A stretch of 64,000 bases of DNA from DASXUC01 sp036004445 (GCA_036004445.1 DASYRL010000051.1:1-64000), one strand, 5' to 3'; counted from the first letter of the stretch, positions 8,777-18,334 are shown. Numbers and translations are program-made. Notes: generated by a model not told the origin, from the letters alone.

Positions 8777-9589
8777 ATGCACATCCCCCGCAACGCCGCG
8801 CTTCCCTCACCAAGCTTCGAACAGGTCCGGCTGAGCGGACTGCTGGAGGGCAGCAAGGCCGCGATCGTCGCTGCCTATCCGGGCGCTGAGCCACGCCGCA
8901 ATCTGCGGAACGCGCCGCGAGGGTTTCTCTTCGTCTACCACGATGGGCTGGTCTTTCTAGCGACGGGGGAACAGACGGGCTTCTCCGCAAACGACCTGGT
9001 CGATCTACTGGCCGGAGAGGCAGCCAAGCAGGTCATCCCGCTCGGCGGCCTCGTGCACAGTGTCCTCACCTTCGCTCATGAGATGCGGCGGGCAGCGCGT
9101 GAACTCCCCCAGCAGCTTGAGCGCGCCCTGTCGCATCTCGATACGTTTCGCATTCCGTTTGTGGACCTGATCGAAGCCCGGCATCAAATAGTGGGCAGCA
9201 TCTTCAGCGGCCGCATCCCGTACGCGCGGCTGACCGGCGAGCAGGCGGACGGGATCGTGCAGCAGTATTGGATCGCCCCGGTGGATGCGGAGAGCGTCGA
9301 ATCGTTCATGATCCTGCGGCTGGCCGCCGAGAAACGTGCAGTGGCCGGGCTGTTGCTGCGTGCACAGGTCGACGTCGATGCCGTGCAGCGGGCTGTGATC
9401 CAAGAGTTTCAGACCCGCTACGGCGACGCGGCGGGGGATCACCTGGCCGAACTCGGCGCCGAGATTACCGCCCGCCTCGAGCAACAACTGCAGGCACGGG
9501 GGCTGACCTTTGAACAGCTCGATCGGCAGGCCCTTGACCAACTCGGTCATTTTCGGGCGCACGCCCAGTTCGCACAATACTTTCGCTAA
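8777..9589 (+). CDS. Hypothetical cytosolic protein in the lemA-htpX cluster
   Basis: 270 residues, no signal peptide or membrane helix. The N-terminal half contains a beta-like stretch (GFLFVYHDGLVFLATGE) that resembles PH- or GRAM-like folds of small sensor domains. The C-terminal half (about 95-265) is largely helical with Gln/Glu-rich segments. ATG 8777 comes five bases after the protease stop. I recognise no family. Position suggests a partner or substrate adaptor of HtpX/LemA, which is inference only. Confidence 0.65.
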   Translation: MHIPRNAALPSPSFEQVRLSGLLEGSKAAIVAAYPGAEPRRNLRNAPRGFLFVYHDGLVFLATGEQTGFSANDLVDLLAGEAAKQVIPLGGLVHSVLTFAHEMRRAARELPQQLERALSHLDTFRIPFVDLIEARHQIVGSIFSGRIPYARLTGEQADGIVQQYWIAPVDAESVESFMILRLAAEKRAVAGLLLRAQVDVDAVQRAVIQEFQTRYGDAAGDHLAELGAEITARLEQQLQARGLTFEQLDRQALDQLGHFRAHAQFAQYFR

Positions 9590-9638
9590 ATCTGAGCGGC
9601 GTCGAAATCCCACGGCAACAACGCCGGGGGGAACGGCT

Positions 9639-10793
9639 CTACGCTTCCCACACGCTGATCCGATTTCTGCCACGCTGCTTCGCAAGATGGTTCGCCAGCT
9701 CGGCTTGATGACAGAGGGTATCCGGATTTTCGCTGAACTGGGGGAACGCCGTGATCCCGGCGGAGATCGTGACCGGCAAGGCCCAGATCTGCGACCGGCT
9801 GGCCACATCCTGCCGAATCCGTTCAACCGCGGCCTGCGCCGTCTCCAGCGTGGCGTCTGGCATGATGATGAGAAACTCGTCCCCGGACAGCCACCGCGCA
9901 ACGAAATCTGACTCCCGCACCCCTGATTGCAACACCTCGCCCAACTGCCGGATCATGTCGTTGCCAGCCAAGTAACCGAATCGGTCGTTGTAGGCGCGGA
10001 GGTTATCGCCATCTACCAGCGCCACGGCGAACGCGTGGTTGTGCCGGGCGGCGCGGAGACATTCCTGTTCGAGATACGCCCGTGCGGCCCGCTGATTGGG
10101 CAGCCCCGTAATGGGATCCGTAAACGCCATCACCTGCGCGGTCTGCACGAGCTTTAAGGCTTCCAGGATGCTCGCGACGAGCGTCCCGGTCAGGTCCGCG
10201 CTGCGGGCATCACAGCGCCAGCCGGAAGGAACAGGCCGCACGGTATTCCCCCCGTGGCGCTTGGCCACGTAGAGCGCTTCAAACGCCTGCAGCAACAGCC
10301 CCGCGACCCCGACCGGGGCCGTCTTGGGTGCGTCCAAAGCGGCGCCCACGACACCCACGGAGATCGTGAATTGTACGGATCGATCCGTGAGGCGGAACTC
10401 GTGTCCTCGGACACCAGCCACACACTGCTCGGCCCACCGGGCGGCGTCATCAGGATTGGTCTGCTCGGCCAGCAGGCAAAAAGTGTCCCCACCGAAGCGG
10501 TACACAGCGGTACGCGGGAACCCCGCCTTCTCCGCGATGTCGCCGAGAAACAGGGCGAGGACCTGGAGCATCTCATCGCCCGTGGCATACCCGTGTGCGT
10601 CCACCTGCTGTTTGAACGCATCCACGTCCAGCAACAGCACGCTGAGCACAGGCGATCTCCGCAACGCGACGGCGAAGTCCTCCAGAAAGGCGAATAGATT
10701 GCCCACCCCGGTCAGCCGGTCCTGACGCAGGCCGGTGTGGTCGGGGTGAAAGACCTGCAGGTTGGCCTGTGCATCGAGCATGAGGCTCGTCAT
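9639..10793 (-). CDS. Tandem GGDEF-domain protein
   Basis: 384 residues from ATG 10793, with two consecutive diguanylate-cyclase (GGDEF) domains and no obvious sensor or membrane region. Domain 1 (about 25-185) opens with DRLTGVGN and has GGDTF at 101-105, so the catalytic Glu is Thr and it is probably inactive. Domain 2 (about 225-384) opens with DPITGLPN and has SGDEF at 303-307, a variant found in active cyclases, with the metal site VALVDGDNLRAYND near 257. A longer start (TTG 10922) is possible but adds non-conserved sequence. It is convergent with the gene before it. Role: probable c-di-GMP synthesis or a GTP/c-di-GMP receptor. Confidence 0.85.
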   Translation of the reverse strand: MTSLMLDAQANLQVFHPDHTGLRQDRLTGVGNLFAFLEDFAVALRRSPVLSVLLLDVDAFKQQVDAHGYATGDEMLQVLALFLGDIAEKAGFPRTAVYRFGGDTFCLLAEQTNPDDAARWAEQCVAGVRGHEFRLTDRSVQFTISVGVVGAALDAPKTAPVGVAGLLLQAFEALYVAKRHGGNTVRPVPSGWRCDARSADLTGTLVASILEALKLVQTAQVMAFTDPITGLPNQRAARAYLEQECLRAARHNHAFAVALVDGDNLRAYNDRFGYLAGNDMIRQLGEVLQSGVRESDFVARWLSGDEFLIIMPDATLETAQAAVERIRQDVASRSQIWALPVTISAGITAFPQFSENPDTLCHQAELANHLAKQRGRNRISVWEA

Positions 10794-11248
10794 CAGTCCA
10801 AGTGCTGGACGATCGTCAGGTTGCGTATGCACGCCGGGTCTCCCTGTGAGCGCGGACCTCGTGAAGCTGGGCAAGCGTGATGAATCCCATGGAAGCGCGA
10901 CGACGGCAGAGGACCGTGCCAAGGCACAACCGACGGCCCCAGCCTGAGCTCACCACTCCACCGGGAACCGCCAGCGACCACCCGACACGGTCCAAACAAG
11001 ACCCCAGGAGCAATTCTCGTACCGGTACCGTCCGGCAGGTTACTCCCCCGAGAATCATGCCCCGTTGCCGCCTGAAACAGTCCTCCATCGCGAGGCGGTG
11101 GCCCTGGCCATCGGCCAACCGCCACTGGGTCTCCCATGAACCGCAGCCAGACCTGGGAACTGTAAGCCGTGGCTTAACTTGATCCTGCGGGTCAACGCGC
11201 CGCGAACGCCATCGCCAATCTGGCCTTCGAGCGAGAGACAGGGGGGCG
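10794..11248. other. Long intergenic stretch, nothing recognised
   Basis: About 455 bases between the GGDEF gene and the leftward DppC gene. Open frames exist on both strands (a leftward one ends at 10816 and a rightward one at 11182), but no domain, RNA gene or clear terminator is recognised. It marks the transition into the less GC-rich catabolic region to the right. Confidence 0.4.
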
Positions 11249-12157
11249 CTAACGCCGGTCTGTGGGATCGAAGAGATCCCGCATTCCGTCCCCGAGGAGG
11301 TTGAACCCGACCACGGTCAGCGTCAACGCAAGCCCCGGCCCGATCATCCCCCAAGGCGAGATCTCCATGAAATCCTTGCCCTTGAAGAGCATGCTTCCCC
11401 ACGCCGGATGGGGCGGTGGTAACCCAAGCCCCAGAAAGCTCAATGATGCCTCCACAATGATCGCAAACCCCATGCTGACCGAGAACCCCACCATCAGCGG
11501 CGGCAAGATATTCGGGAGCACGTGGTGCGTGATGATCCAGGACTCATGTGCGCCGAGGGCACGTGCAGCTTCAATGTAGAGTTCCCCTTTGATGCCCAGC
11601 ACCGCCGCTCGGGCTATCCGCGCAAAGCCCGGGGTATTGACCAGCGCAATCGCGATGATCACGCTCCGCGCCCCCAGGCCCAGCGCGGCAATGATCATCA
11701 TCGCCAGGAGAATCGAAGGAAACGCGATGGCGAGATCCATCAGCCGCATGATAAGGTTGTCGACCCGCCCGCTGGCCCACGCCGCAACGACCCCGATGAT
11801 CGATCCCGCCACCAGTGCACTTCCCACCGCCGCGAGCGCCACGATCAGAGACACGCGGGCTCCGACCACCACCCGGCTCCATACGTCGCGGCCCAGCTCG
11901 TCTGTCCCCAATGGATGCGCGAGGCTTGGCCCCGCAAGAAGCACTGAGACGTCGATTCGGTTGGGATCTGCAACCGCAATCGCCTGCGGAAATAGCGCCA
12001 TCAGCACTATTCCAAGCACGATGGCGCCGCCAAAGCCAACTGCTTTCTCCTTCACGATGAACTTCACGCACGCTCGGACGGACTCGGCTATCCACGCCGT
12101 CAGAGTACGCGGTCGCGAAGCGGCGGACTCCGGCGTCTCTGGAATGAATCGTTTCAT
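11249..12157 (-). CDS. ABC transporter permease, DppC type (system 2)
   Basis: 302 residues. Hallmarks are the segment HPLGTDELGRDVWSRVVVG, the EAA loop (GELYIEAARALGAHESWIITHHVLPN) and the C-terminal NLLGDGMRDLFDPTDRR. ATG 12157 gives MKRFIPETPES, four bases after the dppB stop, and is preferred to a TTG at 12187 inside dppB. It is last in a leftward run starting with an M20 peptidase near 17.5 kb. No ATPase gene follows. Its binding protein is probably the divergent gene at 18.5 kb. Confidence 0.92.
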   Translation of the reverse strand: MKRFIPETPESAASRPRTLTAWIAESVRACVKFIVKEKAVGFGGAIVLGIVLMALFPQAIAVADPNRIDVSVLLAGPSLAHPLGTDELGRDVWSRVVVGARVSLIVALAAVGSALVAGSIIGVVAAWASGRVDNLIMRLMDLAIAFPSILLAMMIIAALGLGARSVIIAIALVNTPGFARIARAAVLGIKGELYIEAARALGAHESWIITHHVLPNILPPLMVGFSVSMGFAIIVEASLSFLGLGLPPPHPAWGSMLFKGKDFMEISPWGMIGPGLALTLTVVGFNLLGDGMRDLFDPTDRR

Positions 12158-12161
12158 CTGA

Positions 12162-13106
12162 TCAATCGTAGCGAATTCGCGGGTCAATCAACGCATACCC
12201 GATGTCGACCAGCAAGGTCACCAGCGCGAAGAAAAATGTCGTAAACAAGACGATCCCTTGTGCGACGGGATAGTCGCGGCTCCTTAAAGCCTGAAACGCT
12301 CCGTAACCCAGGCCCGGCCACTGGAAGATGGTCTCGACAACGACCGCTCCTCCTAAGAGGAACCCCATCTGAATGCCGACGATGGTAATGACACTGATCA
12401 GCGCGTTCTTGAGCGCGTGCCTGTAGACCACCTTGCGTTCCCGAAGGCCCTTCGCCCGGGCCGTCCGGATGTAGTCCTGCCCGAGCACTTCTAACAGCGC
12501 CGAGCGAGTGAACCGCATGATCACGGCGGCCTGCGGGATCGCCAAAGCCAGAGCGGGTAGAGCGGTAAGTTTCAGCGATTGCCACGGGTCTTCCCACGCC
12601 GCGGCAAACCCGATCGAGGGTAAGAGGCGGAGCCGGACCGAGAAAAACAGCACGAGCAGGATAGCGAGCCAGAAACTCGGCACTGACAATGCGACGAAAC
12701 TCACCGACCGCGCAACATAGTCGATCCAGGAGTTCCTGCGGGTAGCGGAAAACACGCCCAGCGAGATCCCGACGGCGGCCGACACGATCATTGCGGCTAC
12801 CGCGAGCTGCACCGTGGGAAGAATGCGCCCCAGGACGACTTCTCGAACCGGGGCGTTGGTCCGCAGTGACCGTCCCCAATCGGGGGTTCCAAAGCTCGCC
12901 AGCCAATGCAGAAACTGGACCGCCTGCGGTTCGTCCAAACCGAGCTGATGCCGTAAGATTTCCAGCTGCTCGGGATCTCCGTGCTTTTCAAGCAGCACGG
13001 TCGCGGCATCGCCAGGAACCATCCTCAGGCTGATGAACACGAGGACCGAAACCCCGAAGGCAACGAGCGCCAGCGTGAGTATCCGAGAGAGGATGTAGCG
13101 CTTCAC
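12162..13106 (-). CDS. ABC transporter permease, DppB type (system 2)
   Basis: 314 residues from a GTG start (MKRYILSRILTLALVAFGVSVLVF). It carries the MVPGDAATVLLEKHGDPEQ loop, five further helices, the EAA loop (DYIRTARAKGLRERKVVYRHALKNALIS) and C-terminal YALIDPRIRYD. It pairs with the downstream DppC. It lies about 95 bases after the deaminase gene in the same leftward run. Confidence 0.92.
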   Translation of the reverse strand: MKRYILSRILTLALVAFGVSVLVFISLRMVPGDAATVLLEKHGDPEQLEILRHQLGLDEPQAVQFLHWLASFGTPDWGRSLRTNAPVREVVLGRILPTVQLAVAAMIVSAAVGISLGVFSATRRNSWIDYVARSVSFVALSVPSFWLAILLVLFFSVRLRLLPSIGFAAAWEDPWQSLKLTALPALALAIPQAAVIMRFTRSALLEVLGQDYIRTARAKGLRERKVVYRHALKNALISVITIVGIQMGFLLGGAVVVETIFQWPGLGYGAFQALRSRDYPVAQGIVLFTTFFFALVTLLVDIGYALIDPRIRYD

Positions 13107-13200
13107 AGTTGGGTGGAGAGGACGCTCGCCAAGAAGACCGTACCTCTCTGCGTCCCGATTGATCCTGCCGCGGAGTCCTGTGACTTACCTTGAGTACGCC

Positions 13201-13716
13201 CTAGTACAGCTGCGCGCGCGTCACATTTCCTTGTGTGGTGAAGAATTCACGCAGGAACGCCCGGCTGCGCGAGCGATGCGCCTCTGAAGGCTCCTCGATC
13301 ACTTTCAGCGCCCGGATCCGTTCGGCCTCCAAAGGCGTTCTCGCTCGGTCCGCCGCCATGGTCTGATCGCGAATCAGCAAGTGGTAGGCACTACCCGTCA
13401 CTGAGTCGCTCGCCCACACGACGGTCTTGACGGGGGTGAGGACGATCGCACCCAAGCACATCAGGCAGGGCTCTGCCGAACTGTAGAGGATCCAGCCTTC
13501 ATCGGGAACGTTGTCCACGATCGCTCTGCCCGCGTTGCGGATCGCGTCAACTTCAGCATGCGCCGTCTGATCCCCCTGCGTGAGCGCCCTGTTTCGACCA
13601 CGGCTCAAGATACTGCCGTCGGGCGCGACGATGACGGCGCCGACAGGCATCGCTCCGGCCTGTCGCGCCAGTTCCGCCTCCTCAAGGCAGATATCGAGAA
13701 AGCCAGCATGGTCCAT
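13201..13716 (-). CDS. CMP/dCMP-type zinc deaminase (cytidine deaminase superfamily)
   Basis: 171 residues. Zinc and catalytic residues are in HAEVDAI (His53, Glu55) and PCLMC (Cys84, Cys87). This matches the CMP/dCMP deaminase superfamily, including guanine deaminase and TadA-like enzymes. ATG 13716 is chosen because GGGAG lies six bases upstream. It sits between M24 peptidase genes and dppB in a catabolic run, so deamination of a free base or N-heterocycle is more likely than tRNA editing. The substrate cannot be assigned from sequence alone. Confidence 0.85.
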   Translation of the reverse strand: MDHAGFLDICLEEAELARQAGAMPVGAVIVAPDGSILSRGRNRALTQGDQTAHAEVDAIRNAGRAIVDNVPDEGWILYSSAEPCLMCLGAIVLTPVKTVVWASDSVTGSAYHLLIRDQTMAADRARTPLEAERIRALKVIEEPSEAHRSRSRAFLREFFTTQGNVTRAQLY

Positions 13717-13748
13717 GATCATCTCCCTTTGCAACTATCGACGACCCG

Positions 13749-14897
13749 TCACTCGAAAGTGAAGATTTCGCCTAGATCCCAGCGCGTCTTGGATAGAACC
13801 TGAGGGGCATTGTCGGTGACGAGCACGAGATCTTCAAGATGATAGTATTCGTCGGGCATCATGAACATGGGCTCGATCGCCAGGACCATGTTCGGTTCTA
13901 ACGCCGTGCTGTTAAAGGGATGGATAACCGGTTCCTCATGGCCTGGCCGTTGTCCCATGCTATGACCGATCTCGCAATTCTCGGCATACGAAAAGTCGAT
14001 GCTGCGCTGGGTACATTCCCGCCGGGCAAATTCGAACAACTCCCGCACCTCGGTCCCTGGCCTGGCCATGGCTATCGTCGCTTGATGGATGTCCCAGAGT
14101 ATCTTGTAGAGATCCCTCTGGCGCTGCGAAGGGCGCCCGACGACCCCGAGCCGGCCGAGGTCAGACCAGAAGTTGTTGAAGATCGCGCCGTGGTCACTGT
14201 GCACGATCTCCCCTGCCTCCAGCTTTTTTGCGCCCGGAATGTGGTGCGTAATTGTCGTGTTCCGACCACTTGCAAACATTGTGTGACTGGCGCGCTCCGC
14301 CCCGCGCTTCAGCCACTCGTCTGTCATCCGGTTTGCCACTTCGCGTTCGGTATCTCCTGGATGCGACTGCCGCCATGCTGCGTAAACCGCCTCATCCGTG
14401 AGCTGAGCGGCGGTCTTGAGATGCTTGATCTCCTCCGGCGTCTTGATCGACCGCGTCCGCTGGATGACGTCATCGGCCGGGATAAAGGTCGCATTGGGCA
14501 ACCGCGTCACTAACTCTTGGTAGAACGCGAGCGTCCACCACTTCGCCTCAATGCCAATTCGGCCTTTGACCAGTCCCTTCTCCTCAAGGAGATCGGCGAG
14601 GGTGCTCACCGGAGATACCGCGTGCTCCTTGTATGTCCGGACATCCTCGATCCATCCGGTGGCTCGGGCCAAAGGCTCCATGATGCCTGAGACGATGATC
14701 GTTGTAGGGCGGCCGTCGTGTACAACGACAATGATCAGTCGGTCGCGCAGGAAGACGTAGGTGTTGTCAACAACGCCGGAGAGATAGAATGTGCTCTCGG
14801 GGGAGCTGGCGACCAGCGTATTCAGGTTGGCGCGTGCCATTTCACGCCGGAGAATCTCCAGGTTCACTACGCTTTCCATCGACAGCCGGACGGCCAT
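13749..14897 (-). CDS. M24 family metallopeptidase (Xaa-Pro dipeptidase-like), copy 1
   Basis: 382 residues: an N-terminal creatinase-like domain (about 1-150) and a C-terminal pita-bread M24 domain. Metal ligands are visible as the two Asp in HSDHGAIFNNFWSDLGR, His in IGHSMGQRPGHEE, Glu in LAIEPMF and Glu in HLEDLVLVT. ATG 14897 has GGGGGGTG upstream. It is a tandem duplicate of the gene immediately upstream, with identical length and roughly three quarters identity by eye. M24 members cleave Xaa-Pro peptides or, as creatinase, C-N bonds of small compounds. The ureide-related neighbours make the latter possible. Confidence 0.9.
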   Translation of the reverse strand: MAVRLSMESVVNLEILRREMARANLNTLVASSPESTFYLSGVVDNTYVFLRDRLIIVVVHDGRPTTIIVSGIMEPLARATGWIEDVRTYKEHAVSPVSTLADLLEEKGLVKGRIGIEAKWWTLAFYQELVTRLPNATFIPADDVIQRTRSIKTPEEIKHLKTAAQLTDEAVYAAWRQSHPGDTEREVANRMTDEWLKRGAERASHTMFASGRNTTITHHIPGAKKLEAGEIVHSDHGAIFNNFWSDLGRLGVVGRPSQRQRDLYKILWDIHQATIAMARPGTEVRELFEFARRECTQRSIDFSYAENCEIGHSMGQRPGHEEPVIHPFNSTALEPNMVLAIEPMFMMPDEYYHLEDLVLVTDNAPQVLSKTRWDLGEIFTFE

Positions 14898-14961
14898 TTC
14901 AGCACCCCCCCTGATCTCAGTCCCACGACCAACGTCACGACGCACTGTGCGCCGCGCCAGA

Positions 14962-16110
14962 CTATTCGAATACGAACAACTCCTCGGTATCCCAGCCGGT
15001 CTTGGAGAGGAGCTGGGCCGTGTTCTCGGTGACCAGCACAAGATCTTCCAGATGATAGAATTCATCGCTCGTCATGAACATCGGTTCAAGAGCTAAGACC
15101 ATGTTCGGTTCTAACACCGCCCGATTGTACGCGTGCACGATGGGTGCTTCGTGACCGGGTCGCTGGCCCATGCTGTGACCGATCTCGGAGTTTTCCGCGA
15201 ACGAGAAGTCGATCCCCCGCCTGTTGCACTCGCGCTTGGCGAAGGCAAAGAATTCGCGAACCTCGATTCCGGGTCTCGCCATGTCGATCATTGCTCGATG
15301 GATCTCCCGCAGTATCTTGTAGAGATCTCTCTGGTGTTGAGAGGGGCGCGCGACAACCCCCAGACGGCCCAGATCAGACCAGAAACCGTCGAAAATGGCT
15401 CCGTGGTCACTGTGGACGATCTCTCCCGCTTCGAGTTTCTTCGAACTCGCCTTGTGGTGGGTGATGGTAGTGTTCCGCCCGCTGGCAACCGTCAAGTGGC
15501 TTGTGGCCTCGGCTCCTCGCTTCATCCACTCATCCGTCATGCGATCAGCAACCTCTTTTTCGGTATCTCCTGGGTGCGACTGCTGCCAGGCTGCAAAGAC
15601 CGCCTCGTCCGTCAGTTGCGCGGCCTTCCTGAGCCGCTCGATCTCGTCGACCGTCTTCACTGATTGTGTTCGCTGGATGACATCATCGGCGGGAAGAAAG
15701 GTCGCGTTGGGCAGTCGCTGTAACAATTCTTGGTAGAACGCGACGGTCCACCACTTGACCTCGATCCCTATTCGACCCTTGGCGAGTCCCTTCTCCTCCA
15801 GCAGATCGGCCAAGGGACTGACCGGTGACACGGCGTGTTCCTTGTATGTCCGCACATCGTCGATCCATCCCATGGACCGAGCCGCCGATTCCATGATCCC
15901 TGAAACGATCGCCGTCCTGGGGCGCCCCTCGTAGGCCACAACGATGGTCAGGCGATCGCGCAAGAAGAGGTACGTATCATCGAGAAATCCGGACAGATAG
16001 AACGACCCTTCGGGCGAGCTGGCGACCAGTGCATCCAGACCGGCGCGCGTCATCTCCCGCTGCAGGACCCCCAAGTTCACAAACCGTTCCATTGTAGGTC
16101 GGTCAGTCAT
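14962..16110 (-). CDS. M24 family metallopeptidase (Xaa-Pro dipeptidase-like), copy 2
   Basis: 382 residues with the same architecture as its downstream copy: N-terminal creatinase-like domain (FYLSGFLDDTYLFLRDRL), then metal ligands in HSDHGAIFDGFWSDLGR, IGHSMGQRPGHEAP, LALEPMF and HLEDLVLVT. GGGGGAG lies upstream of ATG 16110. The two copies are separated by 64 bases. Retention of all ligands in both copies argues that both are functional. Confidence 0.9.
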   Translation of the reverse strand: MTDRPTMERFVNLGVLQREMTRAGLDALVASSPEGSFYLSGFLDDTYLFLRDRLTIVVAYEGRPRTAIVSGIMESAARSMGWIDDVRTYKEHAVSPVSPLADLLEEKGLAKGRIGIEVKWWTVAFYQELLQRLPNATFLPADDVIQRTQSVKTVDEIERLRKAAQLTDEAVFAAWQQSHPGDTEKEVADRMTDEWMKRGAEATSHLTVASGRNTTITHHKASSKKLEAGEIVHSDHGAIFDGFWSDLGRLGVVARPSQHQRDLYKILREIHRAMIDMARPGIEVREFFAFAKRECNRRGIDFSFAENSEIGHSMGQRPGHEAPIVHAYNRAVLEPNMVLALEPMFMTSDEFYHLEDLVLVTENTAQLLSKTGWDTEELFVFE

Positions 16111-16151
16111 GATGTCTCCCCCTGATTCAGGATCCGGTCTGGCACCGGCAG

Positions 16152-17513
16152 TCAGTTTCCGGCTCCTTCAATGAAGCGCACCACCGTGTCGATTCCCTTG
16201 AAGAAATTGGGCAGGTGGAACCTTTCGTTGGGCGCGTGATGCCCGTCATCGGGCAGGCCAAATCCGAAGAGAATGGCGGGGATCTTCCACACATTGACGA
16301 ACTTTGACACGATCGGAATGCTGCCGCCTTCTCGCGTGTAGGCTGGATCTCTCCCCCAGACCTCGCGGACCGCCGCCGCCGCCGACTGCGCGCTGGGCGA
16401 TGATTGATCGATGAGAACCGGATCGCTCCCGGCTAATTCCCGCACCTCCACCCGCACGGCGGGCGGCGCCATGCTGCGCACTTTCCTTTCGAACGCACTG
16501 TAGATGACTTTCGCCTTCTGGTTCGGAACGATTCGCATGCTCACTTTTGCGGTTGCTTGAGCGGGAATCACGGTCTTGGCGCCGACGCTCATCCACCCGC
16601 CGACGATTCCATTGACGTCGAGCGTCGGACGAGCCCAGCGGCGCTCTAAGACCCCGAACCCCTCCTCACCGGGGGAGGTCTCGATACCCTGGTCTCGGAG
16701 ATACTGCCGCTCATCAAAGGGCAGCTGGTCCCAGGCGGCGCGCTCCTGAGGTGATGGCGGTTGGACGGACGAGTAGAATCGCGGAATCGTGATGTGACCA
16801 CGACGATCCTTCAATCCCGCGATGATCGTCGCCAGCGCATTGAGGGGATTGGGAATCGCGCCGCCATGCATTCCCGAATGCGCATCGCGGACCGCGCCGG
16901 TTGCTACGATCTCTGTGTAGACGAGCCCACGGAGGCCCGTCGTAATGGTGGGGACGCCTGGCGCAAAGAGCATCCCGTCCGACACCCACATCGAGTCACA
17001 AGAAAGCTTCCGGGTGTTCCGGTTGAGCCAAGGAAGCACTGCCGGGCTGCCAATCTCCTCTTCGCCCTCGACCAGTACTTTCACGTTGATCGGCAATCTA
17101 CCCGAACCACGGAGTACTGATTCGATGGCCTTGATGACCCCGAATACCTGGCCTTTGTCATCGGACGCGCCGCGGGCGTAGAGGTCGTCCCCTCGCCGCG
17201 TGGGCTCAAAGGGCGGGCTGGTCCATGCGTCGAGGGGTTCGGCGGGCTGCACATCGTAGTGCCCGTAGAACAGCACGGTCGGCCGACCAGGCGCATCGGT
17301 TCGTTCGCCGTAGACCATCGGGTGCCCGCCCTCGACCGGCAGCGTTTCGGCGTTCAGCCCTATCGCTCGCAGCTGTTCAGCGAGCCAACCTGCGGCCCGG
17401 TCGATGTGGACCCGATGGTCGGGCAACGCACTGACGCTGGGGATGCGCAGAAATTCTTCCAACTCGCTGACGAAACGTTCCCGATTCTCACGCGCATAGC
17501 CAATTGCTCTCAT
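16152..17513 (-). CDS. M20 family dipeptidase / deacylase
   Basis: 453 residues, a zinc exopeptidase of the M20 dipeptidase type. Ligands and catalytic residues: GHYDVQP (His85, Asp87), GASDDKGQ (Asp118), EGEEEIGS (Glu151-153), a dimerisation domain at about 200-370, and a C-terminal His in DDGHHAPNE. Known family members hydrolyse dipeptides or acylated amino acids. It is the first enzyme gene of the leftward run, 32 bases after the YheO-like regulator stop and 41 bases before the M24 pair. Confidence 0.9.
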   Translation of the reverse strand: MRAIGYARENRERFVSELEEFLRIPSVSALPDHRVHIDRAAGWLAEQLRAIGLNAETLPVEGGHPMVYGERTDAPGRPTVLFYGHYDVQPAEPLDAWTSPPFEPTRRGDDLYARGASDDKGQVFGVIKAIESVLRGSGRLPINVKVLVEGEEEIGSPAVLPWLNRNTRKLSCDSMWVSDGMLFAPGVPTITTGLRGLVYTEIVATGAVRDAHSGMHGGAIPNPLNALATIIAGLKDRRGHITIPRFYSSVQPPSPQERAAWDQLPFDERQYLRDQGIETSPGEEGFGVLERRWARPTLDVNGIVGGWMSVGAKTVIPAQATAKVSMRIVPNQKAKVIYSAFERKVRSMAPPAVRVEVRELAGSDPVLIDQSSPSAQSAAAAVREVWGRDPAYTREGGSIPIVSKFVNVWKIPAILFGFGLPDDGHHAPNERFHLPNFFKGIDTVVRFIEGAGN

Positions 17514-17545
17514 TCATGCCCTCGGATCGCTGCAGAGATCCGGCG

Positions 17546-18310
17546 TCAAGATAGAGCGCGGCTGAAGCTCGCTGCCTTCTTCCCTCCCGAAATGGCCTTC
17601 CGCGTCCGCCTTCTGTGCTTTCCTCCTACCTCGAGGCTGTCTCGCCCCGGGGTCCGCTTGCGGTTGTCTAACTGAAGCAGATAGTTGTAGACAGTTGCTC
17701 TCGACAAACCAAGGTGGCGAGCCACCGACGGCACCGATCGACGGATCGCAAAACCGCCTTTCGCTTCAAGCTTCTGGATGAAGTTCAGACGCTCTGCCCT
17801 CGTCATGACTAATGGGGGCCGACCAATCTCTCGCTGAACGGACTTCATGATGTCAGTGAGGACGTCGCCGACCTGGTTGCTGAACCGGACTTCCTCCAGG
17901 TTCTCCACTCCCAGCAGGGTGTCCAGCCCGTCGCGCCCGGCAATCAGATCAGTGATGTCAAGATTGACGCATAGACAGCCGAACACTTTGCCCTTCAGGT
18001 CTCTGAGGAGGATCGTTGTAGATTTGATAAGCTTCCCATCCTTACTACTTCGAACGTAGGCAATCTTGTCGGGCTCATTGTCGCCGCCGCTGACCATCTG
18101 GAGGCCGATTTGGCTCAAGCTCCCTCCGATTCGTCGCCCGGTCACGTTGCCCTGAATCCAGACGATCGAGCGGGGGATCTTCCGGAAGTCATGAAGGACG
18201 ACTTCGCACTTTGTCCCAAAGGTTTTCTGGATGGCCGCACCGATGGGCTTCAGAATCTCAATCGTGGCGTCCCTGAGGCTGCTCGGCTGGGCACGAGGAC
18301 CGTCGCGCAT
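17546..18310 (-). CDS. YheO-like PAS/HTH transcriptional regulator
   Basis: 254 residues. The N-terminal YheO-type PAS domain (about 15-130, including GTKCEVVLHDFRKIPRSIVWIQGN and FGCLCVNLDIT) is a small-molecule sensor. The C-terminal helix-turn-helix (about 175-215, VPSVARHLGLSRATVYNYLLQL) is followed by a basic tail. Relatives include DauR, which controls D-amino-acid use. It lies at the head of the leftward catabolic run and divergent to the binding protein at 18.5 kb. A TTGTCAA-N6-TTGACAA palindrome in the shared gap is the likely operator. Confidence 0.88.
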   Translation of the reverse strand: MRDGPRAQPSSLRDATIEILKPIGAAIQKTFGTKCEVVLHDFRKIPRSIVWIQGNVTGRRIGGSLSQIGLQMVSGGDNEPDKIAYVRSSKDGKLIKSTTILLRDLKGKVFGCLCVNLDITDLIAGRDGLDTLLGVENLEEVRFSNQVGDVLTDIMKSVQREIGRPPLVMTRAERLNFIQKLEAKGGFAIRRSVPSVARHLGLSRATVYNYLLQLDNRKRTPGRDSLEVGGKHRRRTRKAISGGKKAASFSRALS

Positions 18311-18334
18311 CTACCCACTCCACCTCACGATCTG

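Noticed and set aside
10794..10922. c-di-GMP riboswitch or N-terminal extension before the GGDEF gene
   Set aside because: No GEMM-like core was found and the extra 43 codons have no conserved features.
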